Of a stretch of DNA of 64,000 nt, positions 27,664 to 37,309 are shown piece by piece. The stretch lies in assembly GCF_000770305.1 (NCBI RefSeq), contig NZ_JNVB01000008.1, forward strand, positions 17,475 through 81,474, written 5' to 3'. The first letter of the stretch is position 1; every line of letters starts with the position of its first letter. The position numbers and the translations under genes were made by a program. A model generated the notes under the pieces. The model did no database searches. It had not been told where the DNA came from and saw only the letters and a list, made by a program, of their open reading frames with translations. Source of the stretch: Erwinia oleae (GTDB taxonomy: Bacteria > Pseudomonadota > Gammaproteobacteria > Enterobacterales > Enterobacteriaceae).

Positions 27664-28299
27664 ATGACTGTTATCGCCTGCCTGCATGCGGCCAGAAGCA
27701 ACATTGCGCTTTATGAAGATGCGCTGCGCGGGCTTGATTTCAGCGATGTTGAACTGCTGCATCGCGTAGAGGGCGAGCTGCTGGCAAGCGTTGCCGATGC
27801 GGGAGACGTCACCGAGGCGATCGCGGATGCGACACGTCAGGCCATTCATGAGCTGTGTGACTACGCCGATGCGGTGATCGTTACCTGCACCACGCTTGGG
27901 GTGGTGGCATGGGACGCCAGCCAGTTCAGCAAACCGGTGATCCGGGTTGATGCCGCGCTGGCGAAAGTCGCGTCGCGCTATCAGGGTTCGATCCTTGTGC
28001 TTTGCACCGCGCACGCCACGCTGGCGGCCACCACCCATCTTTTTGAAGCGTTTATTCCTCCCGAACGGCTGTCGGTCGAGCTGATACCAGGAGCCTGGGT
28101 GTGGTTCAATGCAGGCGATTTCGACGGCTACTACCGGGAAATTGCCGGTTATATCCAGCAACGCCCGGAGTCACCGCTGGGTTGCATCGTACTGGCGCAA
28201 ATATCGATGGCCGGTGCGGAAAAACAGATTAACAGCACGCTCTCGGTACTGACCGGACCGGCAGTGAGTTTGCAGGCCGCTATTGATGCGCTGTATTAA
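27664..28299 (+). CDS. Aspartate/glutamate (hydantoin) racemase-superfamily protein
   Basis: 211 residues. The racemase fold is suggested by a first catalytic thiol region VIVTCTTLGVVA (about residues 75-86) and a C-terminal GCIVLAQISMAGAE, where the usual second cysteine is replaced: the motif reads LAQISM rather than a C-T-E type. The missing second thiol argues against a standard two-base amino-acid racemase; a decarboxylase or isomerase activity of the same fold is possible. AGGAGAAG precedes the start. Confidence 0.75.
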   Translation: MTVIACLHAARSNIALYEDALRGLDFSDVELLHRVEGELLASVADAGDVTEAIADATRQAIHELCDYADAVIVTCTTLGVVAWDASQFSKPVIRVDAALAKVASRYQGSILVLCTAHATLAATTHLFEAFIPPERLSVELIPGAWVWFNAGDFDGYYREIAGYIQQRPESPLGCIVLAQISMAGAEKQINSTLSVLTGPAVSLQAAIDALY

Positions 28300-28372
28300 G
28301 CTGTAAAAAAGCTGGCAGGTGAGATTAAAGCGTTTTAAGCTGCCGTTATAACGACTTACATCAGGAAAGAGA

Positions 28373-28819
28373 ATGTTCGATATCACGCTGCTGATTCTTC
28401 TGGGGCTGGCCGGCATGAGCTATTTCAGCCACAACATGGCGGTGACGATTGCGCTGCTGGTACTGATTATTGTGAAAATGACGCCGCTCAGCAGCCTGTT
28501 TCCATGGATCGAAAAGCAGGGTGTATCAATCGGTATCATTGTTCTGACCATTGGCATGCTGGCGCCGATTGCCAGCGGTGCTATACCCACCAGCACGCTG
28601 ATACAATCATTTCTTAACTGGAAATCGCTGCTGGCGATCGCCGTCGGGATCTTCGTTTCGTGGGTAGGCGGGCGCGGCGTTACCCTGATGGGCAGTCAGC
28701 CTGGCGTGGTGGCGGGGTTGATTATCGGGACAATTATTGGCGTTTCGCTGTTTCGCGGCGTGCCGGTCGGGCCGCTGATTGCCGCAGGGCTGGTTTCGTT
28801 GTTCATCGGCAAATCGTAA
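28373..28819 (+). CDS. yeaL: UPF0756/DUF441 membrane protein YeaL
   Basis: 148 residues, the same as E. coli YeaL, with four hydrophobic segments ([51 protein letters not shown]). AGGAAAGAG precedes the ATG. Unknown function. It is not beside its E. coli neighbours, so this is a rearranged position. Confidence 0.9.
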   Translation: MFDITLLILLGLAGMSYFSHNMAVTIALLVLIIVKMTPLSSLFPWIEKQGVSIGIIVLTIGMLAPIASGAIPTSTLIQSFLNWKSLLAIAVGIFVSWVGGRGVTLMGSQPGVVAGLIIGTIIGVSLFRGVPVGPLIAAGLVSLFIGKS

Positions 28820-28828
28820 CGAGCAACG

Positions 28829-28852
28829 AAAAAGGGCGGAAGCGTTCCGCCC
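28829..28852. terminator. Terminator between yeaL and the glutamate dehydrogenase gene
   Basis: Stem GGGCGGAA (28834-28841), loop GCG, stem TTCCGCCC (28845-28852); A-run on the left serves the - strand gene. Confidence 0.85.
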
Positions 28853-28860
28853 GATGCTGC

Positions 28861-30135
28861 TTAACCCGGATAGATACCGCGATCTTTACGCGCCATCAGA
28901 ATACGCTCGCAGGCAACAATATAAGCTGCGGTGCGCAGGCTGCACGACTTCTCTTTCGCTTTATCCCACACGTGAACCATCGCTTCGGTCATAATCTTAT
29001 CCATGCGGTCGTTGATTTCACCCTCGCTCCAGAAGAAGCTGGCCATATCCTGTACCCACTCGAAATAACTGACCGTTACGCCGCCCGCGTTACATATCAC
29101 GTCAGGCACCACAATGATGCCGCGTGAGCTGAGCATATCGTCGGCATCCGGGAAGGTGGGCCCGTTAGCGCCTTCCAGCACCAGCTTGCAGCTCAACTGC
29201 TCAGCGCGCTCGCGGGTTATCTGTCCTTCCAGCGCTGCCGGGATCAGGATATCCATGCTCACCGACCAGAATGCTTCGCTGTCAACGGTCTCTGCGCCAG
29301 GGAAACCGGCAATATTTTTATGCGCTTTTTGCCAGTCGGCGAGGGCGGCAAGATCGATGCCGTCGGCGTTAAACAGCGTTGCCGAATGATCCTGAATCGC
29401 CACCACATAGGCCCCCGCTTCCACAAACAGTCGCGCCGCTTCGCTACCTACGTTACCAAAACCCTGTACGGCAATTTTCGCGCCCTGAATGCGGATGTTA
29501 GAGCGACGCGCCACTTCGCGGCCGGTCACAAAGACGCCGCGTCCGGTGGCTTTTTCCCTGCCGAGCGAGCCGCCCAGATGAATAGGCTTACCGGTGACCA
29601 CGCCGGTTACCGTGGTGCCGTGATTCATTGAGTAGGTATCCATCATCCACGCCATCACCCGTGAATTGGTGCCGACGTCCGGGGCAGGGATATCTTTCTG
29701 CGGGCCAATAATCAGACCGATTTCGCTGGTATAGCGGCGGGTCAGTCGCTCCAGTTCACCGTCCGACAGCGTAAACGGATCGACGCGGATACCGCCTTTT
29801 GCGCCGCCGTAAGGCAGATTTACCGCCGCACACTTGATGGTCATCCATGCCGAAAGCGCCATCACCTCGTTTAAGTCAACGTTGGGATGGTAACGAATGC
29901 CGCCTTTGCCCGGCCCGCGCGACAGGTTGTGCTGCACGCGAAACCCCTCGAAGTGACGAATGGTGCCGTCGTCCATCTGTAAGGGGATATCAACAATCAG
30001 CGCGCGTTTGGGGTGGCGCAACGTATCGATCCAGCGAGTAAGGTCGCCCAGATAGGGCGCCACGCGGTCAATCTGTTGCAAATAAGTTGACCAGGCTGTT
30101 GTGCTGCCTTCAGAAACGTATGATAGCTTTTCCAT
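28861..30135 (-). CDS. Glutamate dehydrogenase, 424-residue (RocG/GudB-like) type
   Basis: Glu/Leu/Phe/Val dehydrogenase converting glutamate to 2-oxoglutarate and ammonia. The catalytic lysine region [15 protein letters not shown] is near 107-121, the cofactor fold [15 protein letters not shown] near 219-233. Length (424) matches the NAD-linked Bacillus RocG group, not the 447-residue NADP enzyme GdhA of E. coli, so it is probably catabolic; the cofactor is inferred. It is divergent from dsdA, a second amino-acid nitrogen-releasing enzyme. Confidence 0.9.
   Translation of the reverse strand: MEKLSYVSEGSTTAWSTYLQQIDRVAPYLGDLTRWIDTLRHPKRALIVDIPLQMDDGTIRHFEGFRVQHNLSRGPGKGGIRYHPNVDLNEVMALSAWMTIKCAAVNLPYGGAKGGIRVDPFTLSDGELERLTRRYTSEIGLIIGPQKDIPAPDVGTNSRVMAWMMDTYSMNHGTTVTGVVTGKPIHLGGSLGREKATGRGVFVTGREVARRSNIRIQGAKIAVQGFGNVGSEAARLFVEAGAYVVAIQDHSATLFNADGIDLAALADWQKAHKNIAGFPGAETVDSEAFWSVSMDILIPAALEGQITRERAEQLSCKLVLEGANGPTFPDADDMLSSRGIIVVPDVICNAGGVTVSYFEWVQDMASFFWSEGEINDRMDKIMTEAMVHVWDKAKEKSCSLRTAAYIVACERILMARKDRGIYPG
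29682..29689 (+). promoter_or_regulatory. KOPS octamer
   Basis: GGGCAGGG inside the glutamate dehydrogenase gene, pointing toward dif. Confidence 0.55.
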
Positions 30136-30467
30136 AAGAAACCTTAGTGTGATAAGTGATATCTACTACGAAATCGGTAATTTTTTGGTGCATACGACTT
30201 ATACGCCGGTAATTTAACACCAAACTGAGGTTTTCAATTCTTTAAATTATTGTGAAATTTTATAGGAAATTACATCTCAGCCCCTCTGTAACGAATAATT
30301 AGTTATTGTGTTGGTCACAAAGAGAATCGGTTCAGAAAAAAAGGCCATTTTTATGCAGTAAATCTGCATAGCAGGCGGTTAATCGCTATTTTTCAAAAGT
30401 TTGAACAAGCTCAAACTTTGTTAAGCTTCTCTTATCACCTTTTGGTTAAGAAAGAGGAAAGGGTCAA
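30136..30467. other. 332-bp divergent promoter region gdh / dsdA
   Basis: AT-rich, no gene seen. A perfect 9-bp inverted repeat lies at 30396-30419. TTGTGTTGGTCACAA near 30307-30321 is a smaller palindrome whose spacing is too short for CRP. Confidence 0.55.
30396..30419. promoter_or_regulatory. Inverted repeat upstream of dsdA, candidate operator
   Basis: AAAGTTTGA, 6-base spacer, TCAAACTTT: perfect 9-bp arms, ending 48 bases before the dsdA start. A regulator site is the likely meaning; the E. coli activator gene dsdC is not in the window. Confidence 0.6.
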
Positions 30468-31790
30468 ATGGATGTCACCATAAAACAGCTTTTGACGCGG
30501 TTTCCGCTATTGGAACGCCTGCGTCGTCTGGAACCCGTCACCTGGATCAACCCGCTGGCGGGATCGGTTGATACTGAATTGTCCGGCACGGGACGCCAGG
30601 TTGAAGAGATGGCGGCACGTCTGCGCCGTTTTGCGCCCTGGCTGATGAAGGCGTTCCCGGAAACCGAAGCCGCACAGGGGATTATCGAATCTGATATCGT
30701 GGCTATTCCTGCTATTCAGCACACGCTCAACACGCGTTATGGCTGCGTTCAGAACGGCCGCCTGCTGCTGAAAAAGGACAGCCATCTGCCCATTTCTGGC
30801 TCAATCAAAGCCCGGGGCGGCATTTGCGAAGTGTTGACGCACGCGGAGCGGCTGGCCGTCGGCGCGGGATTGCTGAACGAAAACGACGACTACAGCATAC
30901 TGCTGTCGGCGCGCCACCGGTCGTTTTTTTCCGGCTATCGCATTGCCGTCGGCTCAACCGGCAATCTGGGGCTTTCCATCGGTATCGTGGGCGCCCGGCT
31001 CGGTTTTAAGGTTAGCGTGCACATGTCTGCTGATGCGCGTCAGTGGAAAAAAGACCGCCTGCGCGCGCATGGCGTCGAGGTGATTGAACATGCGCAGGAT
31101 TACGGCGTGGCGGTTGAAGAGGGAAGGCGCGAGGCCGCCAGCGATCCGGCCTGTTACTTTATTGATGATGAAAACTCCCGCACGCTGTTTCTGGGCTATG
31201 CGGTGGCAGGCGAGCGCGTCAGACGTCAACTGGCTGCCCGCAACGTCATTGTCAACGCCGCGCATCCGTTGTTTGTTTATCTGCCCTGCGGTGTGGGCGG
31301 CGGGCCGGGAGGCGTGGCATTTGGCCTGAAGCTGGCGTTTGGTGACGCGGTACACTGCATCTTTGCCGAACCGGTTAACTCGCCCTGTATGCTGCTGGGC
31401 GTGCATACCGGGCTGCATGATGCCATTGCCGTGCAGGATCTGGGCATCGACAATAAAACCATTGCGGACGGTCTGGCGGTGGGTCGCCCGTCTGGTTTTG
31501 TCGGGCGCACAATGGCAGGGCTGCTGTGCGGGTTTTATACGTTGCAGGACAGCGAGATGCTCGACCTGCTCCGGCTGTTGAACCATGATGAAGGGATCTC
31601 GCTGGAGCCGTCGGCGCTGGCCGGTTTGCCCGGCCCGTGGCGGCTTTGGCAGAAGCGCGAGGCGCTGGCGGCGCAGGGGATTACGACGGCAATGCTGCAA
31701 CAGGGAACGCATCTGGTCTGGGCTACCGGCGGCGGTATGGTGCCGGAAGCTGAAATGGCGCGCTATCTCGCGCCGCAGGCGGATAAATAG
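30468..31790 (+). CDS. dsdA: D-serine dehydratase (ammonia-lyase)
   Basis: 440 residues (E. coli 442). PLP enzyme turning D-serine into pyruvate and ammonia, which detoxifies and uses D-serine. The PLP lysine is K114 in SGSIKARGG; the phosphate loop is GSTGNLGLS near 162-170. GAGGAAAGGG precedes the ATG. The usual dsdC regulator and dsdX permease are not next to it, so transport and control must be elsewhere or by other proteins. Confidence 0.96.
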   Translation: MDVTIKQLLTRFPLLERLRRLEPVTWINPLAGSVDTELSGTGRQVEEMAARLRRFAPWLMKAFPETEAAQGIIESDIVAIPAIQHTLNTRYGCVQNGRLLLKKDSHLPISGSIKARGGICEVLTHAERLAVGAGLLNENDDYSILLSARHRSFFSGYRIAVGSTGNLGLSIGIVGARLGFKVSVHMSADARQWKKDRLRAHGVEVIEHAQDYGVAVEEGRREAASDPACYFIDDENSRTLFLGYAVAGERVRRQLAARNVIVNAAHPLFVYLPCGVGGGPGGVAFGLKLAFGDAVHCIFAEPVNSPCMLLGVHTGLHDAIAVQDLGIDNKTIADGLAVGRPSGFVGRTMAGLLCGFYTLQDSEMLDLLRLLNHDEGISLEPSALAGLPGPWRLWQKREALAAQGITTAMLQQGTHLVWATGGGMVPEAEMARYLAPQADK

Positions 31791-31899
31791 CAGACGATTT
31801 CGTTACCTTATCCACGATAACTGTCTGACGACTTTGCCTGAATCGACACAAGCAGGTATTCTACTGCCCAAATTTAATGAGAGTCCACATGAGGTCTTC

Positions 31900-33096
31900 A
31901 TGATTATTAAACCACGCATTCGTGGCTTTATCTGTGTAACTGCCCATCCGGTGGGTTGCAAAGCTAACGTCAAGAACCAGATTGATTATGTTACCCGGCA
32001 GGGTGCCATCGCCAACGGCCCGAAAAAAGTACTGGTTATCGGCGCCTCTACCGGCTACGGCCTCGCGGCGCGCATCTCTGCCGCCTTTGGCTGTGGTGCG
32101 GACACGCTGGGCGTGTTCTTTGAGCGCGCGGGCGAAGAGACCAAACCCGCTACCGCTGGCTGGTACAACTCTGCCGCTTTTGAAGAATTCGCCGAAGCAA
32201 AAGGCCTGTATGCGAAAAGCATCAACGGCGACGCCTACTCGGACGAGGTCAAGCAGAAGACCATCGAGCTGATTAAACAGGATCTCGGCCAGGTCGATCT
32301 GGTGGTTTACAGCCTGGCCGCGCCGCGCCGCACCCATCCAAAAACCGGGGAAGTGTTCAACTCGACGCTGAAGCCGGTGGGCAAACAGGTGACCATCCGC
32401 GGTCTGAATACCGATAAAGAGACCATTAGCGAATCCACGCTGGAGCCTGCCACCCAGCAAGAGATCGACGGCACCGTCGCGGTGATGGGCGGCGAAGACT
32501 GGCAAATGTGGATTGATGCGCTGAAGGACGCAGGTGTACTGGCGGACGGCGCGAAAACCACCGCGTTCACCTATCTCGGTGAGAAAATCACCCACGATAT
32601 CTACTGGAACGGCTCCATCGGCGAAGCGAAAAAGGATCTGGACAAGCGCGTGCTGACTATCCGCGATACGCTGGCAGACAAAGGCGGCGACGCCCGCGTT
32701 TCGGTGCTGAAAGCGGTGGTAACGCAGGCCAGCTCGGCGATCCCGATGATGCCGCTCTATCTGTCACTGCTGTTTAAGGTGATGAAAGAGAAAGGAACGC
32801 ATGAGGGCTGCATTGAGCAGGTTTACGGCCTGTTTAAAGAGAGTCTGTACGGCGCTTCGCCCATCGTTGATGATGAAGGCCGTCTACGCGCGGATTATAA
32901 AGAACTGGCGGCGGACGTGCAGGACACGGTAGTGGCGCAGTGGCCGACCGTGACGAACGATAACCTCAACGACATTACTGATTTCGCCGGGTACAAAAAA
33001 GAGTTCATGCACCTGTTCGGTTTTGGCGTTGAGGGCGTGGATTATGGCGCCGACGTTAACGCCGACGTCAAAATCAGGAATCTGGTGCAGATGTAA
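31900..33096 (+). CDS. fabV: FabV-type trans-2-enoyl-ACP/CoA reductase
   Basis: 398 residues with the N-terminus [20 protein letters not shown] typical of FabV. The catalytic Y235-x8-K244 pair is present in [10 protein letters not shown], a spacing that separates FabV from FabI (Y-x6-K). It completes the fatty-acid elongation cycle by NADH-dependent reduction of enoyl chains and is insensitive to triclosan in characterised members. ATG 31900 sits behind GAGG; the frame is open further upstream but without similarity. Its 3' end overlaps yneJ on the other strand by 23 bases. Confidence 0.96.
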   Translation: MIIKPRIRGFICVTAHPVGCKANVKNQIDYVTRQGAIANGPKKVLVIGASTGYGLAARISAAFGCGADTLGVFFERAGEETKPATAGWYNSAAFEEFAEAKGLYAKSINGDAYSDEVKQKTIELIKQDLGQVDLVVYSLAAPRRTHPKTGEVFNSTLKPVGKQVTIRGLNTDKETISESTLEPATQQEIDGTVAVMGGEDWQMWIDALKDAGVLADGAKTTAFTYLGEKITHDIYWNGSIGEAKKDLDKRVLTIRDTLADKGGDARVSVLKAVVTQASSAIPMMPLYLSLLFKVMKEKGTHEGCIEQVYGLFKESLYGASPIVDDEGRLRADYKELAADVQDTVVAQWPTVTNDNLNDITDFAGYKKEFMHLFGFGVEGVDYGADVNADVKIRNLVQM

Positions 33097-33988
33097 TTCT
33101 GGCCACATCAGTCAGGCTCGTCTGCGGACGGGCCTGCTCCTGCAACAGGGCAATCATCGCCCTCAGATTGCCATTCTCCCCGTTTTTTCGCCACACCAGC
33201 CAGATATCCAGATGACCCGCCTTGTCGGCGAGCGGCCAGGCCTGCACGCTGTCTCTGCCCGGCATCGTTTCCAGCATGCTGCGTGGAATAAGCGCCAGCC
33301 CCGCGCCTGCGCTGACGCAGGCCAGAATGCCGTGGTAGGACTCCATCTCAAAAATTTTACCGGGCATCGCGTTGGCGCGCGCAAACCAGTTTTCGAACAG
33401 ACGGCGATAGGAACAGTTGGTGCGAAACGCATAGAGGGTCGCGCCGGAAAGCGCGTGTGCGCCGGTTATCGCCGGATAGTTTAACGCCGAGATCAGCACC
33501 ATCTCCTCGGGGAAGGCCGCTATGCCGTCCAGCTGTGGATGCATGGGCGGCCCGTCAATAAATACTGCGCTGAATTCGCCCGCCAGCAAACCGTCGGTCA
33601 TCGCTCCGGACGGGCCGGTTGACAGAGACAGCTCAACCTCCGGCCACTGTTGATGATAACGCGCAATCAGCGGTGGCAGCCTGACGGCGGCGGTGCTTTC
33701 AATGGCGCCCAGGGTAAATACGCCGGCCGGCTGACCGCCGGCTATGCGCTGCTTCGCTTCTGCGGTGAGATCTAAAATACGCGTGGCGTAATCCAGCAGC
33801 GTTCTCCCCGCGTCGGTGATATGCAACCGCAGCTTTTCCCGATTAAACAGCAGCGTGCCCAGTTCCTCTTCAAGCTGGCGCAGCCGGGTGGAGATGTTCG
33901 ACGGCACGCGATGCAGCTTTTCCGCCGCTGCGGTCACACTGCCTTCTTCAGCGATAGCGCGAAAAACTTCAAGCTGGGTGATATCCAT
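33074..33988 (-). CDS. yneJ: LysR-family regulator YneJ (PtrR-like)
   Basis: 304 residues. The winged helix is [44 protein letters not shown]; the effector domain follows. Start ATG 33988 gives standard LysR length. It is divergent from sad (113 bases), and in E. coli this regulator controls sad in putrescine/succinate-semialdehyde use. The convergent overlap with fabV (33074-33096) is unusual and suggests that a newer neighbour was placed tightly against it. Confidence 0.9.
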   Translation of the reverse strand: MDITQLEVFRAIAEEGSVTAAAEKLHRVPSNISTRLRQLEEELGTLLFNREKLRLHITDAGRTLLDYATRILDLTAEAKQRIAGGQPAGVFTLGAIESTAAVRLPPLIARYHQQWPEVELSLSTGPSGAMTDGLLAGEFSAVFIDGPPMHPQLDGIAAFPEEMVLISALNYPAITGAHALSGATLYAFRTNCSYRRLFENWFARANAMPGKIFEMESYHGILACVSAGAGLALIPRSMLETMPGRDSVQAWPLADKAGHLDIWLVWRKNGENGNLRAMIALLQEQARPQTSLTDVARITSAPDS

Positions 33989-34101
33989 AAACTTTCTCAA
34001 TTCAGGTAAGTTATTTTCATTATTATTCATTTTATGAGAAAGAGTGGCAAGCCTATGATGACCTCATTGATGTATCAATCCTTTCGCTTTATGGAGACGT
34101 T

Positions 34102-35493
34102 ATGACTGCATTATCCTCCGCTCAGACCGGTGCTGTTTCCCGCAATCCTTTCACCGGCGACGTTATTACCGTCCTGCCATTTGCCGCTGCGGCGGAAGTC
34201 GAACATGCGCTTGAAAGCAGCTGGCAGGCTTTCCAGGGCTGGCGCAAAAGCGATACCGACGCGCGCGCCAGCCTGCTGACGGCAATGGCGCATGCGCTAC
34301 GCAATCATGCCCGCGAACTGGCGGCAATGATGAGCGATGAGATGGGCAAACCAATCGTTCAGGGCGTCAGCGAGGTGGAAAAAAGCGCCCGCCTGTGTGA
34401 ATGGTACGCACAACACGGGCCGCTTTTCCTTCAGCCGGAACCCGCGCTGGTTGAAAACAACAAAGCGTTTGTTCAGTACCTTCCGCTGGGGCCGATCCTG
34501 GCGATTATGCCGTGGAACTTTCCCGTCTGGCAGGTGCTGCGCGGCGCCGTGCCGATTATAATGGCGGGAAACAGCTACCTGCTCAAGCCTGCGCCAAATG
34601 TCATGGGCTGCGCGCTGCTGCTGGAAAAGATCCTCACTGAGGCCGGAGTGCCGGCGGGGTTGTTCCGTGTCGTCAATGCCGATAATGACGCGGTGTCTAC
34701 GCTGATTAACGATCGCCGCACCGCCGCCGTCACCCTGACCGGCAGCGTTCGCGCCGGTGCTGCTGTTGCCGCGCTGGCCGGCGCAGCGGTCAAGAAATGC
34801 GTGCTGGAGCTTGGGGGGGCGGATGCGTTTATCGTACTGGCAGATGCCGATCTTGATGCGGCGGTGGCCGGCGCCATTTCCGGGCGCTTTTTGAACAGCG
34901 GGCAGATCTGCATTGCCGCGAAGCGGATTATTGTTGAATCATCTGTTTTTACGGCCTTTCGCGACAAGTTTGTTGCCGCCGTTGCCGCGCTGCCTGTCGG
35001 CGATCCGCGCAACGAAGCCACCTACATCGGCCCGATGGCGCGTTACGATCTGCGTGATGAGTTGGATGCGCAGGTACAGGCAACGCTGGCTGAAGGGGCG
35101 GAGTGCCTGCTTGGCGGCCATACAATGCAGGGCGAAGGCAACTTTTATGCGCCGACGGTGCTGAGCAACGTCAGGCCCGGCATGACCAGCTTCCGTCAGG
35201 AGCTGTTTGGCCCGGTTGCCTCACTGATTGTCGCGAAAGATGCGGATGACGCTGTTGCAATGGCCAACGACTCCGAATTCGGCCTGGGCGGCAGCATCTG
35301 GAGCAGCGATATTGAGCAGGCTACTTCTCTGGCGGCGCGTATCGAAACCGGCGGCGTATTTATCAACTCACCGACGTTTTCCGATCCGCGCGTGCCGATC
35401 GGCGGGGTGAAAAACAGCGGCTTTGGCCGTGAACTGTCGCGCTTTGGCATTCAGGAATTCACTAATGCCCAGACGGTCTGGCGTGAGAGTTGA
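34102..35493 (+). CDS. sad: Succinate semialdehyde dehydrogenase Sad (YneI)
   Basis: 463 residues (E. coli 462), NAD-preferring aldehyde dehydrogenase acting late in putrescine/GABA degradation (succinate semialdehyde to succinate). The catalytic cysteine is in SGQICIAAKR, the general-base Glu in VLELGGADAF, and the PWNFPVWQ cofactor motif is present. GGAGACG precedes the ATG. Divergent from its regulator yneJ. Confidence 0.95.
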   Translation: MTALSSAQTGAVSRNPFTGDVITVLPFAAAAEVEHALESSWQAFQGWRKSDTDARASLLTAMAHALRNHARELAAMMSDEMGKPIVQGVSEVEKSARLCEWYAQHGPLFLQPEPALVENNKAFVQYLPLGPILAIMPWNFPVWQVLRGAVPIIMAGNSYLLKPAPNVMGCALLLEKILTEAGVPAGLFRVVNADNDAVSTLINDRRTAAVTLTGSVRAGAAVAALAGAAVKKCVLELGGADAFIVLADADLDAAVAGAISGRFLNSGQICIAAKRIIVESSVFTAFRDKFVAAVAALPVGDPRNEATYIGPMARYDLRDELDAQVQATLAEGAECLLGGHTMQGEGNFYAPTVLSNVRPGMTSFRQELFGPVASLIVAKDADDAVAMANDSEFGLGGSIWSSDIEQATSLAARIETGGVFINSPTFSDPRVPIGGVKNSGFGRELSRFGIQEFTNAQTVWRES

Positions 35494-35541
35494 TGCCGGC
35501 ATAAAAGCGGTGTAACGTCGCGTTTTGCCTGCGGAGGGATA

Positions 35542-35961
35542 ATGAACGCGATGACGAAAAACGCCACCGGGCGTATCGTGTTGTACGACGGCGTGTGTAA
35601 ACTCTGCAATGGCTGGGTCAACTTCCTGTTGCGTCACGATAAACGCCGCACCGTCAGGCTGGCGGCGGTGCAAACCGATAAGGGAAGGGCGCTGCTGACG
35701 CAGGCAGGGTTGTCGCCCGACAACATTAACACCATTGTACTGTTGGAGGGCGATCGGGTTTACCTGCGCGCCGCAGCGATTTTCCGTGTGCTGGCCGGGC
35801 TGCCGTGGCCGTGGCGGGCGCTCGGCATCCTGCGCTACTTCCCTGAAGGGATAAGCAATCGCTGTTATGATCTTATCGCCCGCAACCGATATCGCCTGTT
35901 CGGGCGCTTTGACGCTTATCAGAAACCACGCGCCGATTATCCGGGGCGCTTTCTTGACTGA
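35542..35961 (+). CDS. DCC-family thiol-disulfide oxidoreductase-like protein (DUF393)
   Basis: 139 residues. The family name motif appears as YDGVCKLCNGWVNF, with the D-x-x-C-x-x-C thiol pair near residues 14-21, and the C-terminal RNRYRLFGR segment is typical. It is thought to be a thioredoxin-like oxidoreductase but no reaction is proven. GGAGGG precedes the ATG; 48 bases separate it from sad, so read-through is possible. Confidence 0.88.
   Translation: MNAMTKNATGRIVLYDGVCKLCNGWVNFLLRHDKRRTVRLAAVQTDKGRALLTQAGLSPDNINTIVLLEGDRVYLRAAAIFRVLAGLPWPWRALGILRYFPEGISNRCYDLIARNRYRLFGRFDAYQKPRADYPGRFLD
35682..35689 (+). promoter_or_regulatory. KOPS octamer
   Basis: GGGAAGGG inside the DCC-family gene, pointing toward dif. 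Confidence 0.55.
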
Positions 35962-36035
35962 TCCATCGTTGTCTGGACAACCTCTCCTCACTTACTCTAT
36001 GTTATTGTTTTGAGCCGTAACGACCGAGGTGTTTT

Positions 36036-36755
36036 TTGTCTGAGAACGATAACGAGTATCAGCAGCCGGTAGGCGCAAGCCTTGAAGGCTGGACATCGCG
36101 ACCGCGACCGGAGCGCGTCACCATGCAGGGGCGTTTTTGCCGTCTGGAACCGCTTGACCCCCAACTTCATTTAGCCGATCTCTGTGCCGCATGGGCAGAT
36201 CCTGAAGATGAAAAGGACTGGACCTATATGCCTTTCGGGCCGTTCAGGAACGAAGGAGAATTCCGCCGCCATCTTGATGCGACGGGCGGCAGCAGCGATG
36301 CGCTGCACTATACGGTTATCGATCTGACGACAGATCGCGCGGTGGGCACCCTGGCGTTAATGCGTATCGAACCGGGGCACGGTGTGATTGAAGTGGGATT
36401 CGTTACGTTTTCCCGCTACCTGAAACGCAGCCCGCTCTCAACCGAGGCGCAATTTTTATTGATGAAGTACGTCTTCGACCAGCTTGGCTATCGCCGCTAC
36501 GAGTGGAAGTGCGACAGCCTGAATGCGCCTTCATGCAACGCGGCGCGGCGTCTGGGCTTCAGTTTTGAAGGAACGTTTCGTCAGGCCATCGTTTATAAAG
36601 GGCGCAACCGCGATACCAACTGGTTTTCCATCATTGATAAAGAGTGGCCCTCTGTTCGGGAGGCTTTCGAACAGTGGCTGAAGCCAGAAAACTTTGATGA
36701 AGACGGTAAACAGCGCCACAGCCTGGCGGCTCTGCGTGACAACGTCACAAAGTAA
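36036..36755 (+). CDS. GNAT-family N-acetyltransferase (RimJ/RimL type)
   Basis: 239 residues from a TTG start at 36036, supported by GAGGTG six bases upstream and lack of a suitable ATG. The GNAT core runs about 30-190: strand VEVGFVTF-like (GVIEVGFVTFSRYLKRSPLSTEAQFLLMKYVFDQLGYRRYEWKCDSLNAPSCNAARRLGFSFEGTFRQ), the RimJ/RimL pattern with N-x-x-S-x-x-x-x-x-x-LGF. It acetylates an amine, possibly a ribosomal N-terminus or antibiotic-like compound; substrate unknown. A matS site is embedded in its last codons. Confidence 0.88.
   Translation: MSENDNEYQQPVGASLEGWTSRPRPERVTMQGRFCRLEPLDPQLHLADLCAAWADPEDEKDWTYMPFGPFRNEGEFRRHLDATGGSSDALHYTVIDLTTDRAVGTLALMRIEPGHGVIEVGFVTFSRYLKRSPLSTEAQFLLMKYVFDQLGYRRYEWKCDSLNAPSCNAARRLGFSFEGTFRQAIVYKGRNRDTNWFSIIDKEWPSVREAFEQWLKPENFDEDGKQRHSLAALRDNVTK
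36736..36748. promoter_or_regulatory. matS, MatP binding site (inside coding sequence)
   Basis: GTGACAACGTCAC, full match to GTGACRNYGTCAC and identical to the copy at 22290, 14.4 kb away. It encodes the last residues of the GNAT protein. Confidence 0.92.
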
Positions 36756-36868
36756 GCGTTAATTTTTTGTGATATTTCCCGACATAAAGGCATTAAACTT
36801 ACTAACCTTTTACCAAACCGCGTGACGACAATCTGGTCGTCACCGTTTACGGTAAAAGGAGTAAGTTC

Positions 36869-37309
36869 ATGACGTCTTCGGCGCTACACCACGCTTCCCG
36901 ACCTGTTGGTTTTGTCTATTCACTGCTCGACCCGGTGCCGCTGGGATTTTTTGTCGCGGCATGGATCTTCGATGTTATCTATCTCTTCAGTACGGAAATT
37001 GCCTGGACGCAGTCGGCCAGCTGGCTGATTGTTTTCGGTCTGATCCTTGCCATCATTCCCCGTATTATCAGCCTTGTGCATCTGGTGAAGGGCCGCAATC
37101 TGCCAGGACGCTCCGCGCTGAATCTCCATTTCTGGCTGTCGGCGCTGGCCGTCGTGCTGGCCATTTTTAATGCTTTCGTTCACAGCCGCGATGCCTGGGC
37201 GGTGGTGCCTTCCGGCGTCATTCTCTCCACCCTGGTGGTTTTACTGCTGCTGATCGCCAACGTCCAGCTCGCCGTCCGTACCCGCTACGCTTATGGAGAA
37301 GCCCGATGA
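36869..37309 (+). CDS. DUF2231 membrane protein
   Basis: 146 residues with four hydrophobic segments (LGFFVAAWIFDVIYLF, WLIVFGLILAIIPRII, FWLSALAVVLAIFNAF, GVILSTLVVLLLLIANVQLA), the DUF2231 layout. AAAGGAGT precedes the ATG. Its stop overlaps the start of the sorbosone-dehydrogenase-like lipoprotein (ATGA), so the two are coupled. In other bacteria this membrane protein also pairs with that enzyme, which suggests it serves as its electron or anchoring partner; this is inference. Confidence 0.85.
   Translation: MTSSALHHASRPVGFVYSLLDPVPLGFFVAAWIFDVIYLFSTEIAWTQSASWLIVFGLILAIIPRIISLVHLVKGRNLPGRSALNLHFWLSALAVVLAIFNAFVHSRDAWAVVPSGVILSTLVVLLLLIANVQLAVRTRYAYGEAR

Noticed and set aside
28834..28852. 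Regulatory palindrome before gdh
   Set aside because: It lies downstream of gdh with an A/T flank, so it is a terminator.
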